Shown here: positions 11,601 through 22,306 of the stretch, in pieces
Layout of the letters: every line of letters begins with the position of its first letter
Position numbering within the stretch: the stretch's first letter is position 1
Assembly (NCBI RefSeq): GCF_036370855.1
Contig: NC_088103.1
Coordinates: forward strand, 5,829,404 to 5,893,403
Direction of reading: 5' to 3'
DNA from: Dromaius novaehollandiae
Lineage: Eukaryota > Chordata > Aves > Casuariiformes > Dromaiidae
Length of the DNA stretch: 64,000 bases
The notes under the pieces: model-generated
What the model saw: only the letters and a program-made list of their open reading frames with translations
What the model was told of the DNA's origin: nothing
Database searches by the model: none
Position numbers and translations under genes: made by a program

Positions 11601-14600
11601 AGGGATATGTTCCAGAAAATGTTCCATCTGCAAGTCCTACAAGCCCCAGATCAGAAAGGAGAAGTTGAAATGTCTCAAAATACTTTCTCAGGAACTCAGT
11701 TTCTGCACCACCCAGCTGTATTGTGCCAGATCAGTGCCCACAGCCCATGGCTCCAAGACCCACTGTAGTAACCAGTGCCTTCTCAGCTGTGCTAGAGATC
11801 CCCAGTACGTCTGGTACCACCTAGCTACTCCTTATGCTCAAAAAGCTTGTTGACGGTTGCCTCACCTAACTTAACTGTGGCATAAGATTGATATCGCCTG
11901 TGTTGCTTAGAGGAAGGTTTAAAATACCAGAGAAATGTTGCACCAAAATGCATGTGGGTAGATACAATTCCTACTGTAAGGGTAGGAAAAAATATCTTCA
12001 ATGTCGAAGCATACGTGGAGCCAGATGTGTGCGCAGCGTGCATCTCAAAGAGCTGTGATTTATGAAGAAGATGATTTTTCTCATCCAATTTGGGTGCCAG
12101 AGATGTGGACCTAGATGATACCGTCCCTTGAGAAGATGATGACTGTAACCTCAACTGTAATAGCAGCAGCTATGCAGTAGAGTCTTTGTCTCCTAAACTC
12201 TGCAGGGACTTAGCCTGTTATCCAAACAAGTAATATGGGGATCTTTATCTATTTAATTGCTCTCCTCATACAGTTTGATTTGTAGCTACATTTCCTCATT
12301 AGGCTGAAGATATTGGATATCTGGATGAGCAGATTATGGCTCTACACACAGAGATTGTAGAGCTTCAGAAGAGTCCGTACGCAAGGCGCCAAGGAGAGGT
12401 CATGGAGAACTTGTAAGTCCTTTGCTCTTATATTGAGATCATTGCACATTAATGGATTTTGTGTATTTCGGTATCTGAATTTTTTTCTTGTTTTAATGAT
12501 TGTTCCATCAGTGCTTTCAAAATGCACCCCGTCTTTTTACAAACTGCATATACGAAGTAGTTCTGCGGTCAGCTTAAGCTCATTTTGCTGGCAAAAGCAG
12601 AGGTCCCACCTTTTGTAACTGTGTATCCGTCTTTCTGACAGTTCTAGCAATCACATGGCAGCATAATAAGGCAGATTAGGTCACTGATCTATCTGAAAGC
12701 TGTGCAAAAAACGTTAGGGTTCAGTCGTAGGAATAAACTCATCTAACTTACCCTGCAGCCACATAATGACTAGACCTGGGGAAGCATGGAAAACATACCT
12801 AGGGAAAGACAGGACACTTTCTTGTCACTTGACTGTGAAACTTCGTCCCGGAGAGGACAGGCCTCAGATATTCATATCTGGCTCTCAACTGAAAAATGCC
12901 GAGGATTTTTTGGTGTTGGAGAAGAATGAATTTTACTGTGTTGTGTGAGCAAATTATGACATAATTTTAAAATTTGATTAAGTATTTCAGAGAGAACTCT
13001 TAGAAAAGCTTCAATATTAATCAAAAAGCATTAAAAATATGAAAAATTAAGCAGTATTACTGAGTTTAAGACGTGCTAGGAAGCCCAAGAAGGTGCAAAC
13101 TGTAGTAGCTGGGGCTGCTGTTGAGAGCACAAATGACAATTATAAGAGAGGGATCTAACAGCCACCAAGGTTAAATAGGCACCAAATCTGTTGTCAGTGA
13201 GAGCTCTTCTGAATGACCTTGAGTGTTTTGGGAGGGAAATGTGCTTGTTCCTGGCATGTTCTCCTCCCTCCCCCTTTGCAGGGTTAGATCAGCTAAGCTG
13301 CTAAGTCCACGTGCTGCAGGAGCAGCAGAACTGGTGCACAGGAGAGGAAGTGGTGGAGGGGAGATACCACCTCTTGCAGCAGAAGCCCTCATTCGGATCA
13401 GCTTAAACTAATAATGAACCAGCCTCCTGAAACGTTGTTTCTAGCACTTTGGCCACTGAAAACACAAGGCTGCATCAGATATTTGCAAGGTGCTTAAAGC
13501 ATGCCCTGGGCTGTTGATTTTGCCAGTCTAAAACTATGAATACAGAATTCCGCACTGCCCATTCTTAATGAGGAGCGAAGTGGAGAACAGATTGGGTCTC
13601 CTGCATTTTGTTTTTTCAGGCTCTAGCAGAGCATACTGCAGAGACTAGCTTGAAATTTGATATACCCAATGAGGAGACCTATGGTATGTCAAACTTACCT
13701 GAGGGTGTCAGATGATAATGTTCCCTTTTTCCCTGTGCAGCAGGAGAAAAAGAGGACCTCTACCCCTCTTCTTGGTTGATGCAGGAGTGTCAAGATAGAT
13801 AGCTATCCAGTATGCTAGAAATGCTGACATTCATAAGCAGAATACGTTTGCACAATCTCTTAAAACAGTGTTGGTGTGATCTAGGGACAGTTAAGGGGAA
13901 GAGGGCTGGAAGCAATGTTAGGACTAGCTAAACTGATACTCATCTATGCCAGACTTTTAAAATAAGAAAAGTGAAGATTTGTCCAAGTGTAGAAGCTTCA
14001 GTGTTTGGCTGCTTTTGAAATACTTGAGAGAAGAAAAAATTATACATGGGAAGAATGGAAACATTGTCCTCTTGTTTGTGATGTGGCTGTCTCTTTCAAT
14101 TTGCAGAACATCACTGTAGAAGTGACCACACAAAATAAGCTGAACAGGAACAAGAATTTATCGGGCAATTATGCAGAAGTACCTATAATCACAAAAGAAA
14201 AGAAGTTTCCTAATTAAGTGTAACACAGTAACAAAACCCAGCTGAGCCATGTGGCAATTTTAAAATCGAAAATACCGTCCAGGTGGAAGGATATCAAGAG
14301 AAGAAAATGCATAATCAAAGGAAAAGAGAGACAGCTTTTAGGGAAGAGTTGACCTCTGTCAGAGTAACTGTACATGTGTTCCTCATTTCATGGTTGTATA
14401 TTAGCTATAGAAAAACATGGCAGCTCCGTCATATGAGATTCAGCAAGATACAACTTAATTGTAATTTTTTTTTCTTGAACCACCTGTTTGTTGATACACG
14501 TATGAATCATTTTCTTCTCTTTAAAGGGAACAGAGAGCCATAGACCTGTACAAGCAATTAAAAACAAGACCTCCAGGTATGGAATTAGATTGTTCAATGA

Positions 14601-17600
14601 CTGTTACAAGCTCAAATCCTACTGCTAATTTTTTCTTTTAGCAGTAAAACACAATCTTGAAAATACCATTTAGGACAAAACAAATGATTGTATTAAAGTT
14701 AACCAGACTCAAGGGTATACCTTAAGCTGATTTTTCTCTTGTTGCTGAACCTGGAGCTCTCCCGAATTCCTGTAGTCCTGCCCCTCAGGCTTGGGTTTGC
14801 CTTAACTGTTTTCAGACTTGAAGCATCTGCCCTGAAAAAATGTGTCTGCCTCCTGGCATTCTCTGCCTTTTTTCTGCCTCTCCTACCATTCTTTTACTCC
14901 TTCCAGTTTCAGGAAGAACTGCCATTCCCCTGTCATCCCTCCAACCCAAGTGCAGCATCTTTTTTTCTTTTTATTGCTTTCATATATTTGTATTTGTCAT
15001 TAATTAATTTATGTACTTATTAATAAACACCAATTTATTAATAAATATTAATAAGTATTTAAATAATCATAATTACTAGACATCAGTTAATATTTTGTTT
15101 ATTGTTTTCTCATAATTACATTGGAGGAAGCTCCATGTTTGGGGATTATGATGTTCTGAACATAATAACTGGTGAGCAAAAGGAGTTAGCTACCCGTGTG
15201 TTTGGCAACTACCTGCAGTCCTTACTGAAGCCAGTATCTGGGCAGCAAGAGTGGTTGGAATTGTGTACATGTGGAATTGTATACTGTGGAGAGGAGAGAC
15301 ATTAAGGCAAAGTTGTGTTTCCATTTGTTTGGCTGCACTTGTTAAGTGAAATCTCTCCTTGACCCTGGGCATTTGGGTCCAGAGTGTTTCCTTATTGAAG
15401 AACATTTTACTAACGTTGTGATTATGTCCCTTCCAGATCATGCCTACAGTGATAGCACGGATATGGTGAAGATTATTGTGCAGACAGTACAGAGCCAAGA
15501 CCGAGTTCTCAAGGAGCTCTTTGGTCATCTCAGGTACTTTATGCAGAAAACCAGACAAATGCAACTTTCAGCGTTTGTTGCTTTGTAACAGGAAAGGGAG
15601 GGGGGGGACCCCTGAGGATTAGAAGCCAAAACCTTCATTCACAGGCATACACTTCTCATAGTAATATTAATTCTGCTGCTTTATGTCTGTGTTGAGTTTT
15701 CACTTATTCTTTTTAAATGCATAGCTAGTGCTTTAATAGGGGAGAGCAGGAGAATACACTGGCTTATATTCTTAGCATCTAAGAGTTTGCATTGAAATGA
15801 GACAAATTCTGCAAGTGTTTATGTTGAGATGTAAATCTAAAAAACAGCTAACAAGATATCACAGTGATTTGTTCATTACTTCCTAAAGCAGATGTGAAAA
15901 AATATCATTATGCAGATCTAAGTAGTTAGCAGAGTTTAGTTTTATTTTCTCTTGTGGCTCAGTAGATACTATAAAGAAAGGTTTTTTTAATCTAAGGTAT
16001 GGTCAGGCAACAGAGACCAACACAAACCAAAGAGAATTAATAAATAACCATGGTTGAATTGCTGTGCTATCCATTCTCATCAGGATCAATTTCTGTATCT
16101 CAGATAAGAAAAGCTTGTATTCTGGCTATTAAAAGTACTGTTGTCTAGCTGCTTTTTTGAGTCTTAACTGGACTAGGAAAAGTCAAGAGATCCTTTCAGG
16201 CTTGCAGCTTTTGTACGTGCAGCTAAGACAAAAGGGTGTTCTTTTCACAGAATTTTTCTTGAATCCCAGGATGAAACCACCTTGGTTTTGCCAAAGCATA
16301 TTGCCACACAAACTGGGAAGTAACTGTGTGTTTTGTTTTCATCATAGCAAGCTGTTGGGCTGTAAGCAGAAGATTATTGACTTGCTTCCAAAGATTGAAG
16401 TGGCTCTAAATAACATCAAGGAAGCTGACAACTCAGTGATGCAGATGCAGGGCAAAAGACAAAGGGAGATATGGCACTTGCTGAAAATTGCTTGTGTAAG
16501 TAGTTTTTCGATTAGTCGTTTGTTCTCCCTTTCAGTGCAGGAACCAGGGGACATCAGATGAAACTGTGAAGAGGCAAGCTAAAAACAACCAAAAAAGAGA
16601 TACTTCCACACAACAGTTGGTTTTGCTGTAGAGAAGTTTGAGATGCTAAAAGTTTACAGAGGTTTAGAAAGCGTCTAGACAAATTCATGGAAAAGAAATC
16701 CAGTAAGAGAGTCCTTTTAGGTCCTCAAACTGCAAATTGCTGGAGGCTGGAATAGGGTAGCACCGTAACATGCTTGCCTTGTTCTCGTGTTTCCTGTGCA
16801 TCTACTGTTGGCTGCTGTTGGAGAGCATACACTGGGATAGTTGAACTTTAGTCTTACCTAGTAAAACTATTGTTATAGTTTTATTGCTGTAAAAGCGAAG
16901 TATGTGTTTTCTTGAATAGTTGAAACTGTTTCAAGACCACACTGCTTTTTTTGCATCAGTTCTAGTGACTGTATAGCTGAAGGGATCTCCTTATTTCTGC
17001 ATGCCTACCTGAAAGGTCAGCATTGAAAACATGTCTTTCCACTGTCAGAAGAGTTGCTGCCATGTGTGACTCTCAGTCTGGGAAGCAGTATCTCTAGTTC
17101 TTCAGCATAAAATACGTGCTGTGTGCAATACAAGTGACTTACCTGCCACACGGAGGCATTTGGCACTGGCTGTTTGCAGTACTATGGAGGGCTGCATCAG
17201 CTGCCTTCTTAAACATAGGCTTTGCCTTGATACTGTATATATGTTACAAACAGTACTTATGGGGCATAAATCACAAGTCTTCTAGCATGCATACAAAATA
17301 ATTAAGCCTGACTAAATTCTTTCTTTGTCCGTCACAGCAAATGAATTTATTTTTTTTTTAGACTCAGAGCTCTTCTCGATCACTGGTAAGTTCCAGCCTG
17401 GAAGGGACAGCCTCAACTCCAGCAGCCAGCTGGCTCCCCCAGAGCTCCTCAGGCCATGTACCTCACCCTCTTTCATCTATGGCAGTTCCTGGAGATGGGT
17501 AAGAGTTATGAGGAAAGGATTGCCCCTGCAGAGAAGGAATCAGTGTAACCACTTTATATGCATACACTCAGAAATCCTGTCCTCTGCCACTGAAGTCTCC

Positions 17601-20600
17601 AGTACTAAGGGGGCCTATATGCGTTCACCACATCCCATGTGGTGGCCTTTGGATATGCTAGGCAGGGAGTGTTTTGGCATACTAGACTGCCTGAAGGCAG
17701 TGTGGTTTAATTTGTGACTAGTATGTTTTTAGCAGCTTCTCTCTGGCCATACCACAGCAGCGTGCACCTCAGGACCACAGCAAAATGCAGTAGTAAGACG
17801 CTAAGCCAAAATGCAGTTCCCCTTTGTGCCTGAATTCTGTTGCAAGGCCCAGATAAATCAGGCCATATTTAATGCTTCCTACAGCTTCAGTGATTTTAAA
17901 TAGTCTTCATTCAAATGGAGGTCTGAGGTTGGGGTCAGTACTAAAACAATCCATCCAGTTCAGTGTCTGTTTTTTCATCTTTCCAAAAAAGGTTCCAGAA
18001 CCTTATATGTTACTAATACTCTAAAAAAAACAGGAATTAGGTTGAAGTCTTCATTCACAAAGCTTCACTCTCTGGCCCTGAGCCAGTTTCACTTACCATT
18101 CTCAGCTAAAGTTAGCACTGTGCAATCAATTTCTTGCATGTCATGTTATTTTATATTGGGATTGGCTTTGTTTTAATAATCAAACAGCCAATCCTATCTG
18201 AGGTGCCAAGAGAGATGTCAGGAGCAGACCTTTTTCTCTTCTCAGTTCACTAGCAATTTTACTTCCAGTCAGCATAACAGAAGGGAAGACATCCTCAATA
18301 GATCTGCAACAGATCAGCATCAGTGTTGGTTTTGTGGGAGCTGGGTCAGGGGGTATAAACAGGGGCATTTTATTTTATCAAACCAATTGGCCATCTCTTG
18401 CTTTTCGGATGATGGTCAGGGAGATATCTAGGTTCTGAAGACTCACATTTCCTAAGCAGACTCTCGCTGGAAATGGTTATTTTTTCTGAAGCCTTGAGTA
18501 AGCCTTCCAACTTCTCTTCTCTGTCTGCTCCTGCAGGGCAGATTTCACCCTCTGAGTAATGAGGAGTGGTCACCCTTTAAAAAGGTGCCTTTGTGAGCAA
18601 AGTGCAAGTGTGAGACATGTAAACCTCACAGGGAGCAGGCAGTTATTTCAGACCCCCTTATACTGAACTCACTTCCCAGTTTCTGTTAAGGCTGAATTTC
18701 AGTGTGGTTGTGCAGTTCCTGTGTGTGAAAAGACCAAAATCCACACTGCCAAGGTGGAGATCTGTGTGAGGCCATCCCGTGGCATGTTACTAGTTTGTGT
18801 CCTACAAGGCAACTCCTACAATTGCAGAAAACTCCTTTAACTTTTTTTTTTCTGCTGTGCAAAGCCTACTGATGTTGGTGTTGGTTTGTGTTTTAAATCT
18901 GTTGTCTTATGCCTTCCCTGCAGGGAAACTTTTGCCCATGTGATAGAGGAGAATCTAAATTACCTCGACCTCTTTAGCAGTATTTTGCAGGAGGCAAAAG
19001 AGGAGCAGAGCAACAGTATGATGGTAAGTCTGTTGATGTATTTTTGAGGACCTGATTTTTAAGAGTCACAATGGGGTCCTCTGGGGGTGTGGAGAACTCC
19101 CGAAATAGGGTTATTCTTGATGACATAAGTTACTGTGACTGGCATGTGATGTCTGTCATCGCCCCAGGACTCCACAAACACACTGGTCCATATGGAAAGT
19201 AGCACTTGGAAAAATGTCAGCTAAGGGGTCTTGATGATGGAATGGGCTGGTGTTCTTTGCGACCCTCTGGCTGGTAGAGCTTGCTCTGAAAGCTGGTCAT
19301 ATTTTCAACTAGAAGGTTCTGGCTTGGATCCCAGCACTGAAGTGGGTAGAGCCCTCCATTTCCAGAGTCCTTTCCTGATTATTAAACAAAGCTCTCCTTA
19401 TGGCAGAAGTGGGGTTTTAGAGAGTTCTAAAAAGGCTTTTTGCACAAATTGATATTTGAAATAGGAAGAAATGACAAAAGCAGGTTATGATCATCCAGAA
19501 GTTTTGGAGCAATTTAAAATGCTATTCCTGAACTACTAACTGAGGCTGGTAAGCAACTGCTTAAGACTTCCTATAAAGAAGTCAAACATCTGAGAAGTGA
19601 GATTCATCTGATATAGTGTAACTCGGATTTCCAAAAAGTTTTTTTATGGCATCTCCTTAGGGATAACTTCTGTTCTCACAGGATAAAAGATTAAGGCCTC
19701 TTTGCTGATTCATAACTGCTTAAACAATGAGGAACAGAGGTTTGGAGAAGGGGAGGTGGCTGATGAAATGAAGCTCTTATGATTTGTAAATACTTTAATG
19801 TTTAAACATTTTAATTCATAAACATTTTACTGTTCTAATGTTTATGAATCTTAGTAAATAGTGAAGTGAGAATTCACTAGAATTACTAAGTTGTTCCGGG
19901 TAGTGAAATGAAAACTTATTAGCAGCAATTGCAGACAACTTCGTCATACTAAGGGATTGAGCAATATGAATGGACAAATGAAATTAGCCACTGATAAAAA
20001 CAAAGTAATTATGTAAGGGGAAAAACAGCCTCAATTATGCATACCCTGGTCCTCAGCTGTTGGTCAAGGAATGCTTTGTTTATCTTTGTTCAGTTCTGAC
20101 AGGGTTGGTATCAGTTCTGCAATATAATCTCTCCTGTCTTGTCTCCTTGCTGTTGCTGTTTCCCATATAACTGGCTTGTTACCTGTTAATCATCCATGTA
20201 TCTGTGTCATCTCCTGTATCTCATTCCAAGGTGCAACAGCTGTCTCTCTGGTCTATTTTAACCCAGAAAGATTATTCTTTGTTATGGAATCATGCTCTGC
20301 AGATCAGCACCTGTTATGTTCTGTTTGGTTTCTTTCCCATTTTCCTTGCTGCTAGACACAGAAGTTAGGCAACAGCAAAGCAGCAGAAAATAGGATTTGT
20401 CCTTTTCAATCTACCTGGAAAAAAAAGAGGAAAAAGAATGAGTAGCTGTAAGAGCCTTTTCTCTATTCTGTGAAGGCATAAACTGCAATCTTTATTTTTC
20501 TTTTTCATTTGTGTTCTTGCACCTACCTACATGTCTCATGCTGTGCTAGGGCCACCAGTGGTAGGTATTGTACAGATCCAGAACAGTTGTCAAAGTAAGC

Positions 20601-20867
20601 GTCGTTGCCAAAGTGAATGTAGTGACCTGCCTGAGTATTGTAATAAGTATGAAGAATTTTTTGTATTGGAGCTAGACTGAGTCATGAAATTGTGAAATTA
20701 CTGTTCAGCTATTACATCAAAGCTATTCTTTGATGAGAGAGAGATGTTGGCACTGACAGTCCTTTGGTCACCACCTTGGAAATGTGCATTGAATAGCCAG
20801 TTTCTTGGGACTTTAGTCGTTCTCTTTCTTCTTCTTTCAGAGTCTTGATTGGAGTTGGCTGAAATAG
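2514..20867 (+). CDS. CHUK: CHUK (IKK-alpha), 3' part, 13 coding exons
   Basis: This is the serine/threonine kinase IKK-alpha, a catalytic subunit of the IKK complex (with IKK-beta and NEMO) that phosphorylates IkappaB proteins and drives non-canonical NF-kappaB signalling through p100. The 13 exons join in phase and encode about the last 475 of roughly 745 residues. They cover the end of the kinase domain ([11 protein letters not shown]), the ubiquitin-like domain ([15 protein letters not shown]), the long helical scaffold/dimerisation domain, and the C-terminal NEMO-binding motif LDWSWL just before the stop. The motif wording fits CHUK better than IKBKB, and ERLIN1 follows directly, as in human. 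The kinase N-lobe and catalytic loop lie upstream of the window. All introns are GT-AG. No frameshift or premature stop was seen. Introns without their own entry (2639-3696, 7385-8079, 8232-9614) show no recognisable feature. Confidence 0.97.
3697..3891 (+). CDS. CHUK: CHUK exon: ubiquitin-like domain, first part
   Basis: The acceptor is ttctttttacag and the donor is GTA|gtaaga, so the exon is 65 whole codons. It starts [17 protein letters not shown] and ends [14 protein letters not shown], the first part of the ubiquitin-like domain that IKK kinases need for activity. Confidence 0.97.
4279..4381 (+). CDS. CHUK: CHUK exon: ubiquitin-like domain, second part
   Basis: The acceptor is cctcaccag and the donor is G|gtaagt (phase 1). 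It encodes [20 protein letters not shown] through SDCVNYI. Confidence 0.97.
4382..7260 (+). other. CHUK: CHUK intron, 2.9 kb
   Basis: This is non-coding intron between the ubiquitin-like domain and the scaffold domain. The only structure noticed is a 20-base direct repeat at 6323-6342 and 6359-6378 (36-bp period). Short open frames here have no protein-like features. Confidence 0.8.
6323..6378 (+). repeat. Short direct repeat, 36-bp period
   Basis: TTTGAAACAAAGGCCTTGAC occurs exactly twice, at 6323-6342 and 6359-6378. It is a local tandem duplication within the intron, and no function is evident. Confidence 0.8.
7261..7384 (+). CDS. CHUK: CHUK exon: start of scaffold/dimerisation domain
   Basis: The acceptor is cttgcattcag and the donor is AT|gtaagt (phase 2). 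It encodes (V)[19 protein letters not shown] through LFQGQRAA(M), the helical linker into the scaffold/dimerisation domain. Confidence 0.96.
8080..8231 (+). CDS. CHUK: CHUK exon: scaffold/dimerisation domain
   Basis: The acceptor is tttgttag and the donor is T|gtatgt. It encodes [16 protein letters not shown] through [11 protein letters not shown], a long amphipathic helix segment. Confidence 0.96.
9615..9676 (+). CDS. CHUK: CHUK exon, short
   Basis: This is a 62-base exon with acceptor ctcttaag and donor CAG|gtaggg. It encodes [20 protein letters not shown] and one more residue. Phase agrees with both neighbours. Confidence 0.95.
9677..12302 (+). other. CHUK: CHUK intron, 2.6 kb
   Basis: This is an AT-rich intron. 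Several open frames of 60-110 codons on both strands (for example 11502-11768 and 11825-12154) have no recognisable domain or codon bias and are treated as chance. No RNA gene or repeat family was recognised. Confidence 0.75.
12303..12412 (+). CDS. CHUK: CHUK exon: scaffold/dimerisation domain
   Basis: The acceptor is tcctcattag and the donor is TT|gtaagt. It encodes [20 protein letters not shown] through RRQGEVMEN(L). Confidence 0.96.
12413..14526 (+). other. CHUK: CHUK intron, 2.1 kb
   Basis: I see no repeat family, RNA gene or coding exon here. A purine-rich stretch near 13330-13370 has no evident role. Confidence 0.7.
14527..14576 (+). CDS. CHUK: CHUK exon, 50 bases
   Basis: The acceptor is ctctttaaag and the donor is CCAG|gtatgg. 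It encodes [16 protein letters not shown]. It is easily missed by length but fits both phases and the known exon order. Confidence 0.94.
14985..15085. repeat. AT-rich low-complexity tract
   Basis: About 100 bases of nearly pure A/T with repeated TTAATAA and AATAAATA words inside a CHUK intron. The AATAAA-like words here are intronic and are not taken as poly(A) signals. Confidence 0.7.
15437..15533 (+). CDS. CHUK: CHUK exon: scaffold/dimerisation domain
   Basis: The acceptor is cccttccag and the donor is AG|gtactt. It encodes [20 protein letters not shown] through LKELFGHL. Confidence 0.96.
15534..16347 (+). other. CHUK: CHUK intron, 0.8 kb
   Basis: This is an intron between two scaffold-domain exons. 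It opens with a short poly(G) run at about 15600-15606. I see nothing else in it. Confidence 0.7.
16348..16495 (+). CDS. CHUK: CHUK exon: scaffold/dimerisation domain
   Basis: The acceptor is catcatag and the donor is TGT|gtaagt. It encodes [20 protein letters not shown] through [11 protein letters not shown], the leucine-rich helical region ahead of the flexible tail. Confidence 0.97.
17362..17498 (+). CDS. CHUK: CHUK exon: serine/proline-rich linker
   Basis: The acceptor is tttttttttag and the donor is GG|gtaaga (phase 2). It encodes [18 protein letters not shown] through [11 protein letters not shown], the low-complexity regulatory linker before the NEMO-binding end. A consensus donor-like CTG|GTAAGT lies inside the exon at 17385/17386. 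Using it would break the phase with the next exon. Confidence 0.93.
17499..18923 (+). other. CHUK: CHUK intron, 1.4 kb
   Basis: I see no repeat family, RNA gene or coding exon in this intron. Confidence 0.7.
18924..19023 (+). CDS. CHUK: CHUK exon: penultimate
   Basis: The acceptor is cttccctgcag and the donor is ATG|gtaagt. It encodes [20 protein letters not shown] through EEQSNSMM. The phase-2 join with the upstream exon gives a Gly. Confidence 0.95.
19024..20840 (+). other. CHUK: CHUK last intron
   Basis: This intron carries a perfect 13-base inverted repeat with a short loop (19814-19849). No other feature was recognised. Confidence 0.75.
19814..19849. repeat. Perfect 13-bp inverted repeat (hairpin)
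   Basis: ATTCATAAACATT at 19814-19826 is the exact reverse complement of AATGTTTATGAAT at 19837-19849, with a 10-base loop. It could form a small hairpin or be a relic of a palindromic element. The stem is too short and AT-rich for a typical miRNA precursor. Confidence 0.6.
20841..20867 (+). CDS. CHUK: CHUK last coding exon: NEMO-binding motif
   Basis: The acceptor is cttctttcag. The exon encodes SLDWSWLK and TAG. LDWSWL is the hexapeptide through which IKK kinases bind NEMO/IKK-gamma, so the end of the gene is certain. Confidence 0.97.
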   Translation, partial: SLDWSWLK

Positions 20868-21618
20868 CCAAAGGAGAGGAGCCAACCTGCTGCTATCTGC
20901 AAAGTGCCTGCACGCTCAGAGGTAGCTTGGCAGACTTTGATGTGATGAGATGAAAAGGACCGGTAGTTTTCTTGGGATGATGCATCACCTAGTGTTTGTA
21001 AACATTAGTGGAGTTGATTACAAAGGTTGTGGTCAGTAGCAGATATGCAATTTGCAGTAACAAACAATATTTTACAATCTGTTGCCCAGTTGGGCCTTCA
21101 ACTAAATAAGTAACTTGCTTGTTGGAGACATTGCGCAATTGCAGCTCCTGCTGCGTTCGCTTGTGCTCGCTACCCATGGAAACAGCCAGCGATCTCTTAG
21201 AGAGCATCTCATCTCTGCGAAGGCCAACGTCTGACAGCTTTGCCGGGAGACTTGGCGCTTGGGGCGACGTCTCTGGAGATCCTCACTTGGAAGGAAACCC
21301 TGTGCCTCCATGGCGAGGAGGAGAGGGCAGGCTTCCATGACACAAGGGGGCTAGACGGACCGGAGCATGTTTCCCAGGCCAGGTCTCACATCTACCTCTA
21401 CGCTGAGCGATGGGAGGCTGTCTGCTTGCGACAATAGGGCAGCAGGAGCTGCATCCGTGCCTTAGCTGGTGCCTGGTGCCTGGCCGCCCGGCGCCTGGCC
21501 TTGTGCTGTGCTCCTCCAAGCCATGGCAGGGGCCGACACTACATCTCTGCCATGGCCCCCGCGGAGGGGTTTCTCTCCACCCTCCACCCTGCTCCACAGT
21601 TGTTGTGTGCGTTATGTA

Positions 21619-21651
21619 ATATATATATATAAATATATATATATACACATA
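21619..21651. repeat. (TA)n microsatellite
   Basis: An imperfect TA dinucleotide tract within the CHUK 3'UTR, about 20 bases upstream of the AATAAA. Confidence 0.85.
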
Positions 21652-21671
21652 TTTTAAATCGAATTAATTTT

Positions 21672-21677
21672 AATAAA
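21672..21677 (+). promoter_or_regulatory. CHUK: CHUK poly(A) signal AATAAA
   Basis: This canonical hexamer lies about 800 bases after the CHUK stop, immediately before the CpG island of the next gene. Cleavage is expected 10-30 bases downstream. Confidence 0.8.
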
Positions 21678-21799
21678 CATTATGAAGAAGCTCCTGGTGC
21701 TCCCTTCATGGCAGGCGGGCGGTCGCTGGGGGGAGCGGGGTGGTGGTGGAGTATCTATGGGGTTTGCCCCCTCCGCCATTAAACGCACCCGGTTGCGGA

Positions 21800-21955
21800 G
21801 CAACGGCGCGGCGCAATGACGCCATCAGGCGGCGCCGCGGCGCGCTCCCGCCCCGCGGGGCGGAGGGCGGGGCGAGGCGGGGCGCGCGCGCGTGCGCGGC
21901 GGGGAGGGCGCGGGGCCTCGGCCGCACGTGGGCGCGCGGCGGGCGGCGGCGGCAG
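21800..21955 (+). other. ERLIN1: Putative ERLIN1 non-coding first exon
   Basis: The human gene has a non-coding first exon. Here GGCAG|gtacc at 21955/21956 is a plausible donor facing the acceptor at 23015. The transcription start is not determined and the left edge is only indicative. A second possible donor lies near 22103. Confidence 0.35.
21925..21930. promoter_or_regulatory. E-box CACGTG
   Basis: A palindromic CACGTG within the CpG island, flanked by GC boxes. It is the binding word of USF/MYC-type bHLH-zip factors. Occupancy is not shown by sequence alone. Confidence 0.45.
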
Positions 21956-22263
21956 GTACCGGGGCGGGGGGGGGAGGGAGGGGGCTGCGCCTCAGCGGTC
22001 GCCCCGGGGCGGGGGGCTGGCGGCGGGGAGGGGCGGCGGCTCCATTGGCCTCCGCGGGCGGCCCGTCGGGCCGGGCCCTGCCTTGCCCGGGCGCGGCGGC
22101 GGGTACCGGCGCCCCACGGCGCTGTTTGCCCCCGTCGGCGGGCCGGGGCTCTCCGCGAGAGCGAACCGCGGAGCAGCCCCCGCGTCTGCCCGGCCGTGCG
22201 GCTCGGGACGGCGGGCACGGGGCGGGCTGGAGGCTGCCCCTCGCCTCCCCTGCGCGCGGTGGC

Positions 22264-22306
22264 TGGGCAGGGGCAGGGACAGGGACAGGGACAGGGACAG
22301 GCAGGG
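22264..22306 (+). repeat. GGGACA hexamer repeat with G-quadruplex pattern
   Basis: At least four near-perfect copies of a 6-base unit (AGGGAC) give five GGG runs separated by 2-3 bases, which satisfies the G3N1-7 pattern for an intramolecular G-quadruplex on the + strand. It lies in ERLIN1 intron 1, within the CpG island. Confidence 0.85.

Larger units (their letters stand above)
20868..21695 (+). other. CHUK: CHUK 3'UTR
   Basis: This is untranslated sequence from the TAG stop to just past the poly(A) signal at 21672. The end point is inferred. It contains an AT dinucleotide tract at 21619-21651. Confidence 0.75.

Noticed and set aside
14985-15085. AATAAA-like words as an early CHUK poly(A) site
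   Set aside because: They are in an AT low-complexity tract inside an intron, and coding exons continue downstream in phase.
2514-20867. Identification as IKBKB (IKK-beta)
   Set aside because: The sequences [19 protein letters not shown] and [15 protein letters not shown] are those of IKK-alpha, and the downstream neighbour is ERLIN1.
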